Source: an uncultured Verrucomicrobium sp. (lineage in GTDB: Bacteria; Verrucomicrobiota; Verrucomicrobiia; Methylacidiphilales; GAS474). From it: a stretch of DNA of 13,363 nucleotides. Shown one piece after another: positions 1-7,065 of this stretch (position 1 is its first letter; each line of letters begins with the position of its first letter). The stretch lies in assembly GCA_903889845.1 (NCBI GenBank), contig CAISZB010000217.1, forward strand, positions 1 through 13,363. Direction: 5' to 3'. A model generated the notes under the pieces. It did no database searches. It was given only the letters and a program-made list of their open reading frames with translations, and had not been told where the DNA came from. Both the position numbers and the translations under genes were made by a program.

Positions 1-1754
1 ACCCCCGCCGTCACCTCGCTCGTGAAGCCGATGAACCAGGCGTCCCGGTAGGCGTTCGTCGTCCCGGTCTTGCCGCCGATGTCGCCCTGAAGGCCCATCG
101 TCCGGAGCGCACGCCCCGTCCCCTCGTCGACGACCGTCCGCATCAGGTCGGCGACCTGGAAGGCGACCTGCGGGGAAACGACCGGATCGCGCCGGTCCTG
201 ATGCTCGTAGAGGACCGTGCCGTCGGAGGCGACGATCCGGCTAATCAGCCACGGCTCGATCCGAACGCCGCCGTTGGGAAAGATCGAAAAGGCCGAAGTC
301 ATCCGCAACGGCGTCACGTCGCACGCACCCAGGGCGGAGGAGGGGAGCGCCGGGATCGTCGTCCGCGTCGCCGCGCCCAGCAGCCGCGCGTAATGGTCGA
401 CGCCGGAGGCCAGCGCGATCCGAACCGAGGCGTAATTGTTGCTCTGCGCCAGGGCCGTGCGAAGGGGGACGAAGTCGGGCGCATCGGACTGGAGCGCCGT
501 CTTCCCCGGGCCCGCCGTGCGGAGGTCGTACGGGCTCCGATCAACCAGGGTCGCCGCGGTGACGTTGATCGACTCGAAGGCGTTCGCGTAGACGAAGGGC
601 TTCACCGTGGAGCCGACCTGCCGGGGGGAATGGAGGGCGCGGTTGAAACGGCTCTCCGCATAATTCCGCCCGCCGACCAGCGCCAGGATGCCGCCGTCGG
701 CGTTCCGGATCGCGACGAAGGCCCCTTCCAGGTAGGGGATGCCGGGGGCCTCCTTCACGCCCAGGTGCTGGAGGAAGGCGGCCCGCGTCGGGTGAGGATA
801 ACCGGGCTCCGCTTCGATCTCCGTCAGGCGGCGTTCCACCTCGGCCTCGGCCGTCTGCTGGAAGGCCGCATCGACGGAAGTCTCGATCCGCAGGCCGCCC
901 CGCTCCACCGTCTCCTCGCCCAGGATGCGCTTCGCCTCCTCCTCGGCCTCCGTCGCCGCGTAGGAGGCGGGCAGCTGCCGCAGGGGCCGCAGCGCTAGCG
1001 GCTCCGCCAGGGCCTTGGCCTGCTCCTCCCGCGTGATGAAGCCGCGCTCCTCCATCCGGGAGAGGGACCTCTCCATCGCCTGCCGCGCCTTCGCGGGGCT
1101 CCGCCAGGGGGAGAACGAATTCGGCCCGGAGATGATCCCGGCCAGCATCGCCGCCTCCGGCAGGGTGAGGTCGGCGGGGCTCTTGCCGAAGTAGGCGTCG
1201 GCGGCGGAGCCGATGCCGTAACAGTCCCGGCCCCAGAAGATCCGGTTCAGGTAGAGGGTCAAAATTTCGTCCTTCGAGTACGTCCGCTCGATCCGCAGGG
1301 CCAGGAACATCTCCTTCAGCTTCCGCCCCATCGTCCGCTCGCTCATCTCGGCCGAGTTCCGCGCCAGCTGCTGCGTGATCGTGCTGGCCCCGGAGGAGAT
1401 GTGGCCGTGGAGCAGGTTCCCCGCCGCCGCGCGGAAGACCGAGATCGGATCGACCCCGATATGCGAATAGAAGCGCCGGTCCTCCGTCGCCACGACGGCG
1501 TGGCGCAGGACCTCGGGAATTTCCGCCGTGGGGACCCAGCGCCGGTTCTCCTGGAAGACCTGCCGGAAGACGGCCCCGTTCCGGTCATAGATCGTCGTCG
1601 TCAGCGGCATCTCCCGGACCCGCTTCAGGTCGAAGGCCAGGGCCCACCCCGCATAGTAGACGATGGCCAGGCTGATCCATGCCGCGAGGAAGCACACCGC
1701 CGTCCGCATGGGGCGGGCCAGCACGAAGAAAAAAGCCGAACGCAGACGATCCAT
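1..1754 (-). CDS. Class A penicillin-binding protein (PBP1A-like), partial at the window edge
   Basis: Bifunctional peptidoglycan synthase that polymerises lipid II and cross-links the strands at the outer face of the inner membrane. The frame reads without a stop from the ATG at 1754 to the left edge, giving 584 residues; the C-terminus lies outside. A signal-anchor helix is at about residues 17-40. The GT51 transglycosylase domain (about 55-225) has EDRRFY with the likely catalytic Glu91, the STITQQLARN motif (124-133) and the RTYSKDEILTLYLN segment with Glu163. The transpeptidase domain (from about 345) has all three motifs: Ser382-T-V-Lys385, Ser438-N-Asn440 and Lys562-Thr-Gly564. Motif wording fits PBP1A better than PBP1C. 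The gene follows the DUF6941-like gene by 34 bases and has no clear Shine-Dalgarno. Met16 is a possible later start but would shorten the cytoplasmic end. Confidence 0.95.
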   Translation of the reverse strand, partial: MDRLRSAFFFVLARPMRTAVCFLAAWISLAIVYYAGWALAFDLKRVREMPLTTTIYDRNGAVFRQVFQENRRWVPTAEIPEVLRHAVVATEDRRFYSHIGVDPISVFRAAAGNLLHGHISSGASTITQQLARNSAEMSERTMGRKLKEMFLALRIERTYSKDEILTLYLNRIFWGRDCYGIGSAADAYFGKSPADLTLPEAAMLAGIISGPNSFSPWRSPAKARQAMERSLSRMEERGFITREEQAKALAEPLALRPLRQLPASYAATEAEEEAKRILGEETVERGGLRIETSVDAAFQQTAEAEVERRLTEIEAEPGYPHPTRAAFLQHLGVKEAPGIPYLEGAFVAIRNADGGILALVGGRNYAESRFNRALHSPRQVGSTVKPFVYANAFESINVTAATLVDRSPYDLRTAGPGKTALQSDAPDFVPLRTALAQSNNYASVRIALASGVDHYARLLGAATRTTIPALPSSALGACDVTPLRMTSAFSIFPNGGVRIEPWLISRIVASDGTVLYEHQDRRDPVVSPQVAFQVADLMRTVVDEGTGRALRTMGLQGDIGGKTGTTNAYRDAWFIGFTSEVTAG

Positions 1755-1770
1755 ACGATTCAGGAAAACG

Positions 1771-1794
1771 GCCTACATCCCTACATGCTTACAT
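1771..1794 (-). repeat. Three tandem 8-bp repeats, each ATG followed directly by a stop
   Basis: On the minus strand three octamers follow each other without a gap, consensus ATGTARGS. Each starts with ATG followed at once by TAA or TAG. The first ATG-TAA is the last codon and stop of the upstream DUF6941-like gene; the other two are out of any gene. The array ends 16 bases before the penicillin-binding protein ATG at 1754, where no Shine-Dalgarno is visible. A role in translational coupling or reinitiation is an inference; the repeat itself is directly visible. Confidence 0.8.
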
Positions 1795-2214
1795 TCCGAA
1801 AGGCCCCGGCGCCGCCCCCTCCGGGACCTGCAGGGCCTGGATCGGGATGCGGGCCATCAGCCCCTTGTCGGCCATGACGTCGAGGGAGAACTGCCCCGGC
1901 GCGGCGAAGGGCAATCCCTGCAGGTTGACGATGATGTTGCGGGAAAGGAAAAAGACCTCCTCCGGCAGCGGCGGCACCTCGAAGCCCGTCCGGATCTCCG
2001 GCACCGGGCTCTTCCCGTCGGAGTCGATGAGGCGGACGCAGAGCTCGTGCCGCCCCTCGTCGCCCGGACGGAAGATCACCCGCAACGCGATCGCGCAGTG
2101 CGGGTGGGAGACCGGGAACCGCATCGAGACGAAGGTATCGAAGGCACCCATGACGCAGAGCTTGCCCTGGTAGTCCTCGGCGGCGTCGCAGAGGAGAGCG
2201 GAGAGAATTTCCAT
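1789..2214 (-). CDS. Hypothetical protein, DUF6941-like (141 aa)
   Basis: Small soluble protein of unknown function. It has no signal peptide and no membrane segment. The N-terminus (MEILSALLCDAAEDYQGKLC) followed by VMGAFDTFVSMRFPVSHPHC matches my memory of the DUF6941 family, whose members are about 130-150 residues long and predicted to be mostly beta; I cannot check this by search. The alternation of short hydrophobic strands with a central FRPGDEGRHELCVRLIDSDG stretch fits a beta-sandwich. The ATG at 2214 is 19 bases after the mutY stop, and the stop lies 34 bases before the penicillin-binding protein start, so it is probably the middle gene of a three-gene minus-strand operon. The family tie is uncertain; that this is a real gene is well supported by its tight packing between two certain genes. 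Confidence 0.8.
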   Translation of the reverse strand: MEILSALLCDAAEDYQGKLCVMGAFDTFVSMRFPVSHPHCAIALRVIFRPGDEGRHELCVRLIDSDGKSPVPEIRTGFEVPPLPEEVFFLSRNIIVNLQGLPFAAPGQFSLDVMADKGLMARIPIQALQVPEGAAPGPFGM

Positions 2215-2233
2215 AATGACGGGTCTAGGAAAG

Positions 2234-3328
2234 CTACACCGCCTTTTCCTTTTCCCAATTCTTTTCGAGCAAATATCCCCGCATCTTCCGATGGGCGCTC
2301 GGCATCGGCAGGGCCTCCATCTCCTCCGGGGAACACCACCTCCCCGCCTCCGGCTCCCCCTTCAGGAAGGAGGCCCGCCGCCCCCGCATTCGAACCCGGT
2401 ACCGCGTGATCGAGTAATCGAACTCGGCCACCGCCCCCCCTCCCCGCATCGCGGCGGCGTCAAAGTCGGGGAACCGCCAGAACCCGGCCAGCCGCCCCCG
2501 CGCCGGACCGGGGACACACCAGTACCGCCCCTTTTTCTCAATGAGCGCAATCTCCTCCTCCCGCCGCTCCACCGTCTTCTTCCCCTTCACTGGGAACCGC
2601 TCCGGCGTCCCCAGGCGACGCGCCTCGCAGACCGCCGCGACCGGGCAGAGGAGGCACCCCGGATTGCGCGGCGTACAAATCAGCGCGCCGAGTTCCATCA
2701 GGGCCGAGTTATGGACCGCGCACGCGGCAGCCCCCGGCAACAGCCCCTCCGCCAAGGCCCAGAGCCGCGCCTGCATCTCCTTCCCCGCCACATCCTCCCC
2801 GATGCCGAAAACCCGCGTGAAGACCCGGATCACATTCCCGTCGATCAACGCCGCCCGTTGTCCGAAGGCGAGGCTGGCAATCGCCCCCGCCGTATACGGC
2901 CCGATTCCCGGCAAGGCACGGAGCCCCTCCACCGTCGCGGGCAACTCCCCTTCCGGCGAGGCCGCAACCGCCTGGGCCAGGCGATGAAAATTCCGCGCCC
3001 GCGTGTAGTACCCCAGCCCCTCCCACGCCTTCAGCACCGCCTCCGTCGGCGCGGCGGCCAGGGCCGCCCAATCGGGGAAAAGCCGGAGCCAGCGATGGTA
3101 GTAGGGCAGCACCGTGACCACCTGCGTCTGTTGGAGCATGAACTCCGAGAGCGCAATCGCATAGGGATCGCCCGTCCGCCGCCACGGCAGGTCGCGCCCC
3201 GCCCGGGCGAACCAGGCCGCGAGGTCGCGATGGAAGGCGCGGAGCAGAAGAACGTTTTTTTCAATTCTCGCCTCGCCGCCCGGTTTTTGTATTTTTAGTC
3301 TTTTTAGTCTTTTAGCCACATTTCCCAA
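2234..3328 (-). CDS. mutY: A/G-specific adenine glycosylase MutY
   Basis: Base-excision repair enzyme that removes adenine mispaired with 8-oxoguanine. In the 364-aa reading, the catalytic Glu62 lies in SEFMLQQTQV, the helix-hairpin-helix is LPGIGPYTAGAI (139-150), the catalytic Asp163 lies in LIDGNVIRVFTR, and the [4Fe-4S] loop is Cys218-X6-Cys225-X2-Cys228-X5-Cys234. The C-terminal part (about 250-360) corresponds to the NUDIX-like 8-oxoguanine recognition domain, but the usual Phe-Ser-His loop reads YSITRYRV here. The start is unsure: the longest frame opens with TTG at 3328, only 5 bases from the divergent rnhC start, and its first 25 residues are Lys/Arg-rich and encoded by AT-rich repeated DNA. 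Family N-termini usually begin 10-20 residues before LPWR, so a later non-ATG start (GTG 3319, ATT 3265 or CTG 3247) is likely; no in-frame ATG exists there. Confidence 0.95.
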   Translation of the reverse strand: MGNVAKRLKRLKIQKPGGEARIEKNVLLLRAFHRDLAAWFARAGRDLPWRRTGDPYAIALSEFMLQQTQVVTVLPYYHRWLRLFPDWAALAAAPTEAVLKAWEGLGYYTRARNFHRLAQAVAASPEGELPATVEGLRALPGIGPYTAGAIASLAFGQRAALIDGNVIRVFTRVFGIGEDVAGKEMQARLWALAEGLLPGAAACAVHNSALMELGALICTPRNPGCLLCPVAAVCEARRLGTPERFPVKGKKTVERREEEIALIEKKGRYWCVPGPARGRLAGFWRFPDFDAAAMRGGGAVAEFDYSITRYRVRMRGRRASFLKGEPEAGRWCSPEEMEALPMPSAHRKMRGYLLEKNWEKEKAV

Positions 3329-3333
3329 TTGCC
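3250..3333. promoter_or_regulatory. AT-rich divergent mutY/rnhC control region with 9-bp direct repeats
   Basis: This stretch is far more AT-rich than its surroundings. It holds two perfect direct repeats TTTTTAGTC at 3292-3300 and 3301-3309 and a degenerate third copy at 3310-3317. If mutY really starts at TTG 3328, the repeat encodes Arg-Leu-Lys units; if it starts later, this is the intergenic region between two divergent genes. A weak minus-strand match TTGGGA (3328-3323), 16 bases, TAAAAA (3306-3301) could be the mutY promoter, which would place the start of transcription downstream of the TTG. I found no convincing plus-strand promoter. Confidence 0.45.
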
Positions 3334-4323
3334 GTGATTCAACCCCCTTCCAGCTTCACGTTCAAGCTGACCGAGGAACAAATCGAGTTCCTCCGCCGCC
3401 TCCTGGCCGAGTCGGGCTACGACTTCACCGACCTCCCCTACGGCTACTACCGCGCCCGGAAGGGGAAGGGCGCGACCGGCGTGGGCCTCGACGCCTACCT
3501 CTCCGGCAAACTCGTCGTCTCCGGCAAGGGCGCCCCGGAGGTCGTCGAATTCCTCATCGAGCCGGAGATCACCGGCGTCGCCAAGGTCGGCTACGAGAAA
3601 GTCCACAACCCGGAGAACTACGATCCCCACATCGGCATCGACGAAAGCGGCAAGGGCGATTTCTTCGGCCCCCTCGTCGTCGCCGCCGCCTACACGAACG
3701 GGGACCTCGCCGAAAAGCTCCTCGCCGTCGGCGTGAAGGACAGCAAGCAGATCGGGAGCGACGCCCTGGCCCTCAAGATCGCCGAACAGATCGCCGAAAT
3801 CCTGGGGCCGAAGCGCTTCAGCGTCCTCGCTCTCGGGCCGGAGAAATACAACGAGCTCTATGCGAAGTTCAAGAACCTGAACCGCTTCCTCGCCTGGGGC
3901 CACGCCACCGTTTTGGAGAACCTCCTCACCCAGTTCCCCGACTGCCCCCGCGCCATCTCCGACCAGTTCGCCAACCCCGCCGTCCTCCGCGCCGCGCTGA
4001 AGGAACGGGGGAAGACCATCGAGCTGGTCCAGCGGACCAAGGCCGAGTCCGACGTCGCCGTCGCCGCCGCCTCCATCCTGGCCCGGGCCGAGTTCCTCCG
4101 CCGGATGGAAAAACTGGGCCAGGCGGCAGGCGAGAGCGGCTCCCTGCCGAAGGGCGCCTCCGGCCACGTCGCCGCCATCGGGCGCAAAATCTTCGCCGCG
4201 CAGGGCAGCGAAGCCCTGGCCCGCCTCGCCAAGCGCCACTTCAAGACCTTCTCCGAGATCACCGGCGAGCCCCCCATCACCCCGCCGAATCCATTCCGCA
4301 AATTCCATCGGCCCAAATCGTAG
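3334..4323 (+). CDS. rnhC: Ribonuclease HIII
   Basis: Cuts the RNA strand of RNA:DNA hybrids (R-loops, primers, misincorporated ribonucleotides) in the cytoplasm. The N-terminal part (about 8-88) fits the TBP-like substrate-binding domain (DUF3378) that separates RNase HIII from HII. The catalytic domain has GIDESGKGDFFGPLVVAA with Asp103 and Glu104, then SDQF with Asp210, and the TKAESDVAVAAASILAR segment (235-251), which carries the last acidic ligand. Length (329 aa) is near the family norm of about 310. The start is GTG; no upstream ATG or clear Shine-Dalgarno exists and the next in-frame Met is far inside the catalytic domain. It ends 4 bases before recG, so the two are surely co-transcribed. 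RNase HIII is typical of Firmicutes, Chlamydiae and related PVC bacteria. Confidence 0.95.
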   Translation: MIQPPSSFTFKLTEEQIEFLRRLLAESGYDFTDLPYGYYRARKGKGATGVGLDAYLSGKLVVSGKGAPEVVEFLIEPEITGVAKVGYEKVHNPENYDPHIGIDESGKGDFFGPLVVAAAYTNGDLAEKLLAVGVKDSKQIGSDALALKIAEQIAEILGPKRFSVLALGPEKYNELYAKFKNLNRFLAWGHATVLENLLTQFPDCPRAISDQFANPAVLRAALKERGKTIELVQRTKAESDVAVAAASILARAEFLRRMEKLGQAAGESGSLPKGASGHVAAIGRKIFAAQGSEALARLAKRHFKTFSEITGEPPITPPNPFRKFHRPKS

Positions 4324-4327
4324 GCAG

Positions 4328-6427
4328 ATGATCCGCCCCGTTCCCCTTTCCGAGATCCCCAGCCTCCCGCCGCAGCGCGTCGCCCTGCTTCAGAAGCTCG
4401 GCCTGCGGACGCGGGACGACCTCCTCTTTCACCTCCCGCATCGCTACGAGGACCGCGCCCATCCCGCCTCACTCACGCTTTCCCAGGAGGGGGAACCGGT
4501 CACCATCTCGGCCCGGATCGTCCGCGCGAAGCTCAACCGCTGGCGCGGGGGCCGGGCCGTCTTCGAGGTCACCTTCCAACCCCTCCACCCCGACGACAAG
4601 GGCGAAACCCTCCGCGCCCTCTGGTTCAACGCCTACTACCTCCAGAAGGCCTTCGCCCCCGACATGGAAGTCCTCCTCTACGGCAAGGCGAAGCGGGACA
4701 AGAAGGGCTGGCTGATGACCCACCCGGAGTTCGAAGTCGTCGAGCACGACGGCGACGAGACGGTCCACCTGAACCGGATCGTCCCCGTCTACGCCCTCAC
4801 GGAAGGCCTCTCCCAGCGCGTCCTGCGACGGCTCCTCTACCGCCTGGTGAAGGAATCGCCCGTCCTCCTCGACGATCCCCACCCCTTCCCCGGCGACCTG
4901 CCCGCCCTCCGCGACGCGCTCCCGCAGGCCCACTTCCCCGACTCGTGGGAAGCGCAGATCGCCGCCCGCCGCCGCCTCGTCTACGACGAGTTCTTCCTCC
5001 AGCAATGCATCCTCTGCCGCCGCCGGATGAGCCGGGAAAAAATCTTCAAGAACCGCGCCGCCGCTCCTTCCGAATCGCAAAAAGACCCCGCCCCGCCCCT
5101 CCACGCCGCCTTCCTCGCCGCCCTTCCCTTCGCCCCCACCGGGGCCCAGACGCGGGCAATGGCCGAGATCGACCGCGACCTCCAACTCCCCACCCCGATG
5201 AACCGCCTCCTCCAGGGCGACGTCGGCGCCGGGAAAACCCTCGTCGCCGTCCACGCCATGCTTCGCGCCGTCGAGCGGGGCGAGGCCGCCGCCCTCATGG
5301 CCCCGACCGAAATCCTGGCCGAGCAGCACTACCTCAACCTCAAACGGTGGCTCGACCCCCTGGGCATCTCCGTCGGCCTCCACACCGGGAGCAAGAAAAC
5401 GGGCGACCGCTCCCCGCTCGACGAGGCCCCGCTCCTCCGCAGCCTCTTCGGCAACCGGGGCAGCATCACCGTCGGCACCCACGCGCTGATCTACGACGCC
5501 TTCGTCGCCGACCGGCTCGGCCTCGTCGTCATCGACGAACAGCACAAATTCGGCGTCATGCAGCGCCTCGCCCTCTCGCAGAAAGGGCGGAACCCCGACA
5601 TCCTGGTGATGACCGCCACGCCGATCCCGCGGACCCTCGCCATGTCGGTCTACGGCGACCTCGACGCCTCGGTCCTCGACGAACTGCCGCCGGGCCGGGG
5701 CAAGATCGTCACCGCCTGCCGGGGCGAGGCCGACCTCCCGAAGGTCTGGAAATTCATCCGGGAAGAGACCGCCGCCGGACGCCAGGCCTACGTCGTCTAC
5801 CCCCTCATCGACGAGTCGGAGAAAGTCGAGGCGAAGGCCGTCCAGAAGGAATACGAGCGCCTGAAGGTCGAACTGGCCCCCGCCCGCGTCGGCCTCCTCC
5901 ACGGGCGGCTGAAGCCCGACGAAAAGGACGACGTGATGACCCGTTTCCGAAAGAACGAAATCCAGGTCCTCGTCAGCACCCCCGTCATCGAAGTCGGCGT
6001 CGACGTCCCGAACGCCACGATCATGGTGATCGAGAACGCCGAACGCTTCGGCCTCGCCCAGCTCCATCAGCTCCGAGGTCGGATCGGGCGCGGCGGGAAC
6101 AAATCCTACTGCGTCCTGGCGGGCACCGCGAAGAGCGAGGAAAGCTGGCGCCGCCTGAAGGTGATGGAGGCGACCACCGACGGCTTCAAGATCGCCGAGG
6201 AAGACCTCCGCCTCCGGGGTCCCGGCGACATCCTGGGCACCGACCAGAGCGGCCTCCCTCCCTTGCGCTTCGGCGACCCCCTGCGCGACTTCGAAATGCT
6301 CCGCCGCGCCAAGACCGACGCCGAGACCTTGCTCCGCGCCGATCCGGAGTTGAAAAAGTACCCGCCCCTGAAAGCGATCCTGGAAGGGGACGGAGCGCGA
6401 AGGCAATCGCTGGCGTCGGTCAGTTAG
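4328..6427 (+). CDS. recG: ATP-dependent DNA helicase RecG
   Basis: Double-stranded DNA translocase that reverses stalled replication forks, unwinds branched DNA and removes R-loops. At 699 aa it is full length. The wedge/OB domain covers about residues 1-230. The helicase core has Walker A GDVGAGKT (297-304), motif Ia around MAPTEILAEQHY (324-335), the DExH box DEQH (403-406), motif III TATPIPRT (429-436), TPVIEVGVDVPNA (551-563) and motif VI HQLRGRIGRG (580-589). The translocation segment LRLRGPGDILGTDQSG (627-642) is the RecG hallmark. The ATG is 4 bases after the rnhC stop. RNase HIII and RecG both act on RNA:DNA hybrids, so the pairing is functionally coherent. No frameshift or missing motif was seen. 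Confidence 0.97.
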   Translation: MIRPVPLSEIPSLPPQRVALLQKLGLRTRDDLLFHLPHRYEDRAHPASLTLSQEGEPVTISARIVRAKLNRWRGGRAVFEVTFQPLHPDDKGETLRALWFNAYYLQKAFAPDMEVLLYGKAKRDKKGWLMTHPEFEVVEHDGDETVHLNRIVPVYALTEGLSQRVLRRLLYRLVKESPVLLDDPHPFPGDLPALRDALPQAHFPDSWEAQIAARRRLVYDEFFLQQCILCRRRMSREKIFKNRAAAPSESQKDPAPPLHAAFLAALPFAPTGAQTRAMAEIDRDLQLPTPMNRLLQGDVGAGKTLVAVHAMLRAVERGEAAALMAPTEILAEQHYLNLKRWLDPLGISVGLHTGSKKTGDRSPLDEAPLLRSLFGNRGSITVGTHALIYDAFVADRLGLVVIDEQHKFGVMQRLALSQKGRNPDILVMTATPIPRTLAMSVYGDLDASVLDELPPGRGKIVTACRGEADLPKVWKFIREETAAGRQAYVVYPLIDESEKVEAKAVQKEYERLKVELAPARVGLLHGRLKPDEKDDVMTRFRKNEIQVLVSTPVIEVGVDVPNATIMVIENAERFGLAQLHQLRGRIGRGGNKSYCVLAGTAKSEESWRRLKVMEATTDGFKIAEEDLRLRGPGDILGTDQSGLPPLRFGDPLRDFEMLRRAKTDAETLLRADPELKKYPPLKAILEGDGARRQSLASVS

Positions 6428-6460
6428 GAAATTTCCATATCCTGCTGACGCATGATTCTG

Positions 6461-6516
6461 CGATCCCGGAGGGATCGAAGCCGGTAGCCGGTGGTTGAGC
6501 GAAGCGACACCACCGG
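6461..6516. repeat. Tandem-hairpin, REP-like intergenic element
   Basis: Two perfect inverted repeats lie side by side in the region between the convergent ends of recG and a lipoprotein gene. The first is CGATCCC, loop GGA, GGGATCG (6461-6477). The second is CCGGTGGT, 13-base loop, ACCACCGG (6488-6495 and 6509-6516), with loop core AGCGAAGCGA. I remember near-identical pieces as abundant dispersed intergenic repeats in Verrucomicrobia and neighbouring phyla, but cannot check copy number here. No T-tract follows, so it is not a standard terminator. Confidence 0.6.
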
Positions 6517-6541
6517 TATAAAGTGAGATACAATGGCGCTC

Positions 6542-6593
6542 CGCGCTCCAGATGTCTTCCCGATGGGACCAGGCCGGAGCGCGCTTCGGTTTT
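6542..6593 (+). terminator. Possible terminator after recG
   Basis: Arms CGCGCTCC (6542-6549) and GGAGCGCG (6576-6583) pair perfectly around a 26-base loop, which holds a smaller TCCC-GAT-GGGA hairpin (6558-6568). The segment CCGGAGCG/CGCTTCGG is also nearly self-complementary. A short T-run (TTTT at 6590-6593) follows on the plus strand. The long loop and short T-run make this a weak candidate. Confidence 0.35.
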
Positions 6594-6594
6594 G

Positions 6595-6828
6595 CTAATG
6601 CACCGCCGCCGGGGCATTTTGCAGCGTGGCGCTCACCAAATCCTCGACAGCCGCCTTCCCGGAATCGGCACCGCTCCCATCGCCCCGCGGATCGCCCGGA
6701 TAGCGTCCACCGCTCATGCCTGAATAAGGATTGGCGTCAGCCGAACGCTCCGGGGTCGCACAACCGGAAAAAAGACAAACTGCCAAAAGCCCCGCCGCGA
6801 TACACAGACCATGCAGGCGCTTTTTCAT
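6595..6828 (-). CDS. Small lipoprotein, 77 aa
   Basis: Predicted exported lipoprotein of unknown function. MKKR is followed by a hydrophobic stretch (about 6-21) and the lipobox LFSGC, with Cys23 as the lipidation site; Phe at position -3 is less usual than Leu. The mature part is about 55 residues, rich in Gly, Ser, Asp and Ala, with no fold I recognise, which suggests a flexible tail. A possible ribosome site AGGG lies 8 bases before the ATG at 6828. It is the last gene of a minus-strand cluster with another small lipoprotein (10 bases upstream) and a coiled-coil membrane protein. Ala after Cys at +2 and no Asp there suggests outer-membrane sorting if the Lol rule applies. Confidence 0.75.
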   Translation of the reverse strand: MKKRLHGLCIAAGLLAVCLFSGCATPERSADANPYSGMSGGRYPGDPRGDGSGADSGKAAVEDLVSATLQNAPAAVH

Positions 6829-6838
6829 GGGAGAAACC

Positions 6839-7033
6839 CTAATTCCCCCCCATCGCCGCGCCCATCATCCCGCCACCCTCCCACGACTGCGGCTTATTCC
6901 ACGGGATAGAGGAAACCTTGTTCCCGTTGCCATCGACGTCGGACGACGCCGGATCTCCGGTCTTCGGCGACGAGGCACACCCCGCCAAGGCGACGAGGGC
7001 GGCGGCCGCAAGGAAAAGGAAAAATCGGTTCAT
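6839..7033 (-). CDS. Small lipoprotein with PWNKPQSWEG motif, 64 aa
   Basis: Predicted exported lipoprotein, function unknown. The signal sequence MNRFFLFLAAAALVALAGC has a textbook lipobox LAGC with Cys19. The mature chain is only 46 residues and ends in IPWNKPQSWEGGGMMGAAMGG. The PWN-P-WEG signature near the C-terminus is one I recall from short verrucomicrobial lipoproteins, from memory only. The ATG at 7033 is chosen because the lipoprotein signal begins exactly there; the frame stays open further upstream but that part has no sense as a secreted N-terminus. It lies 32 bases after the coiled-coil gene and 10 bases before the next lipoprotein gene. Confidence 0.8.
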   Translation of the reverse strand: MNRFFLFLAAAALVALAGCASSPKTGDPASSDVDGNGNKVSSIPWNKPQSWEGGGMMGAAMGGN

Positions 7034-7065
7034 AACCCGGAACGGTAGCCCATCCCCGGCAGGAA

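Noticed and set aside
201..998. A 265-codon plus-strand frame at the left end
   Set aside because: It is opposite the class A penicillin-binding protein, whose catalytic motifs are all present in the minus-strand reading.
4469..6406. A 645-codon open frame on the minus strand opposite recG
   Set aside because: Same cause: antisense shadow of a certain gene, with no recognisable domain.
6428..6594. A short coding gene in the recG downstream region
   Set aside because: Possible frames here run through the tandem palindromes and give no protein-like composition; the segment is better explained as a repeat.
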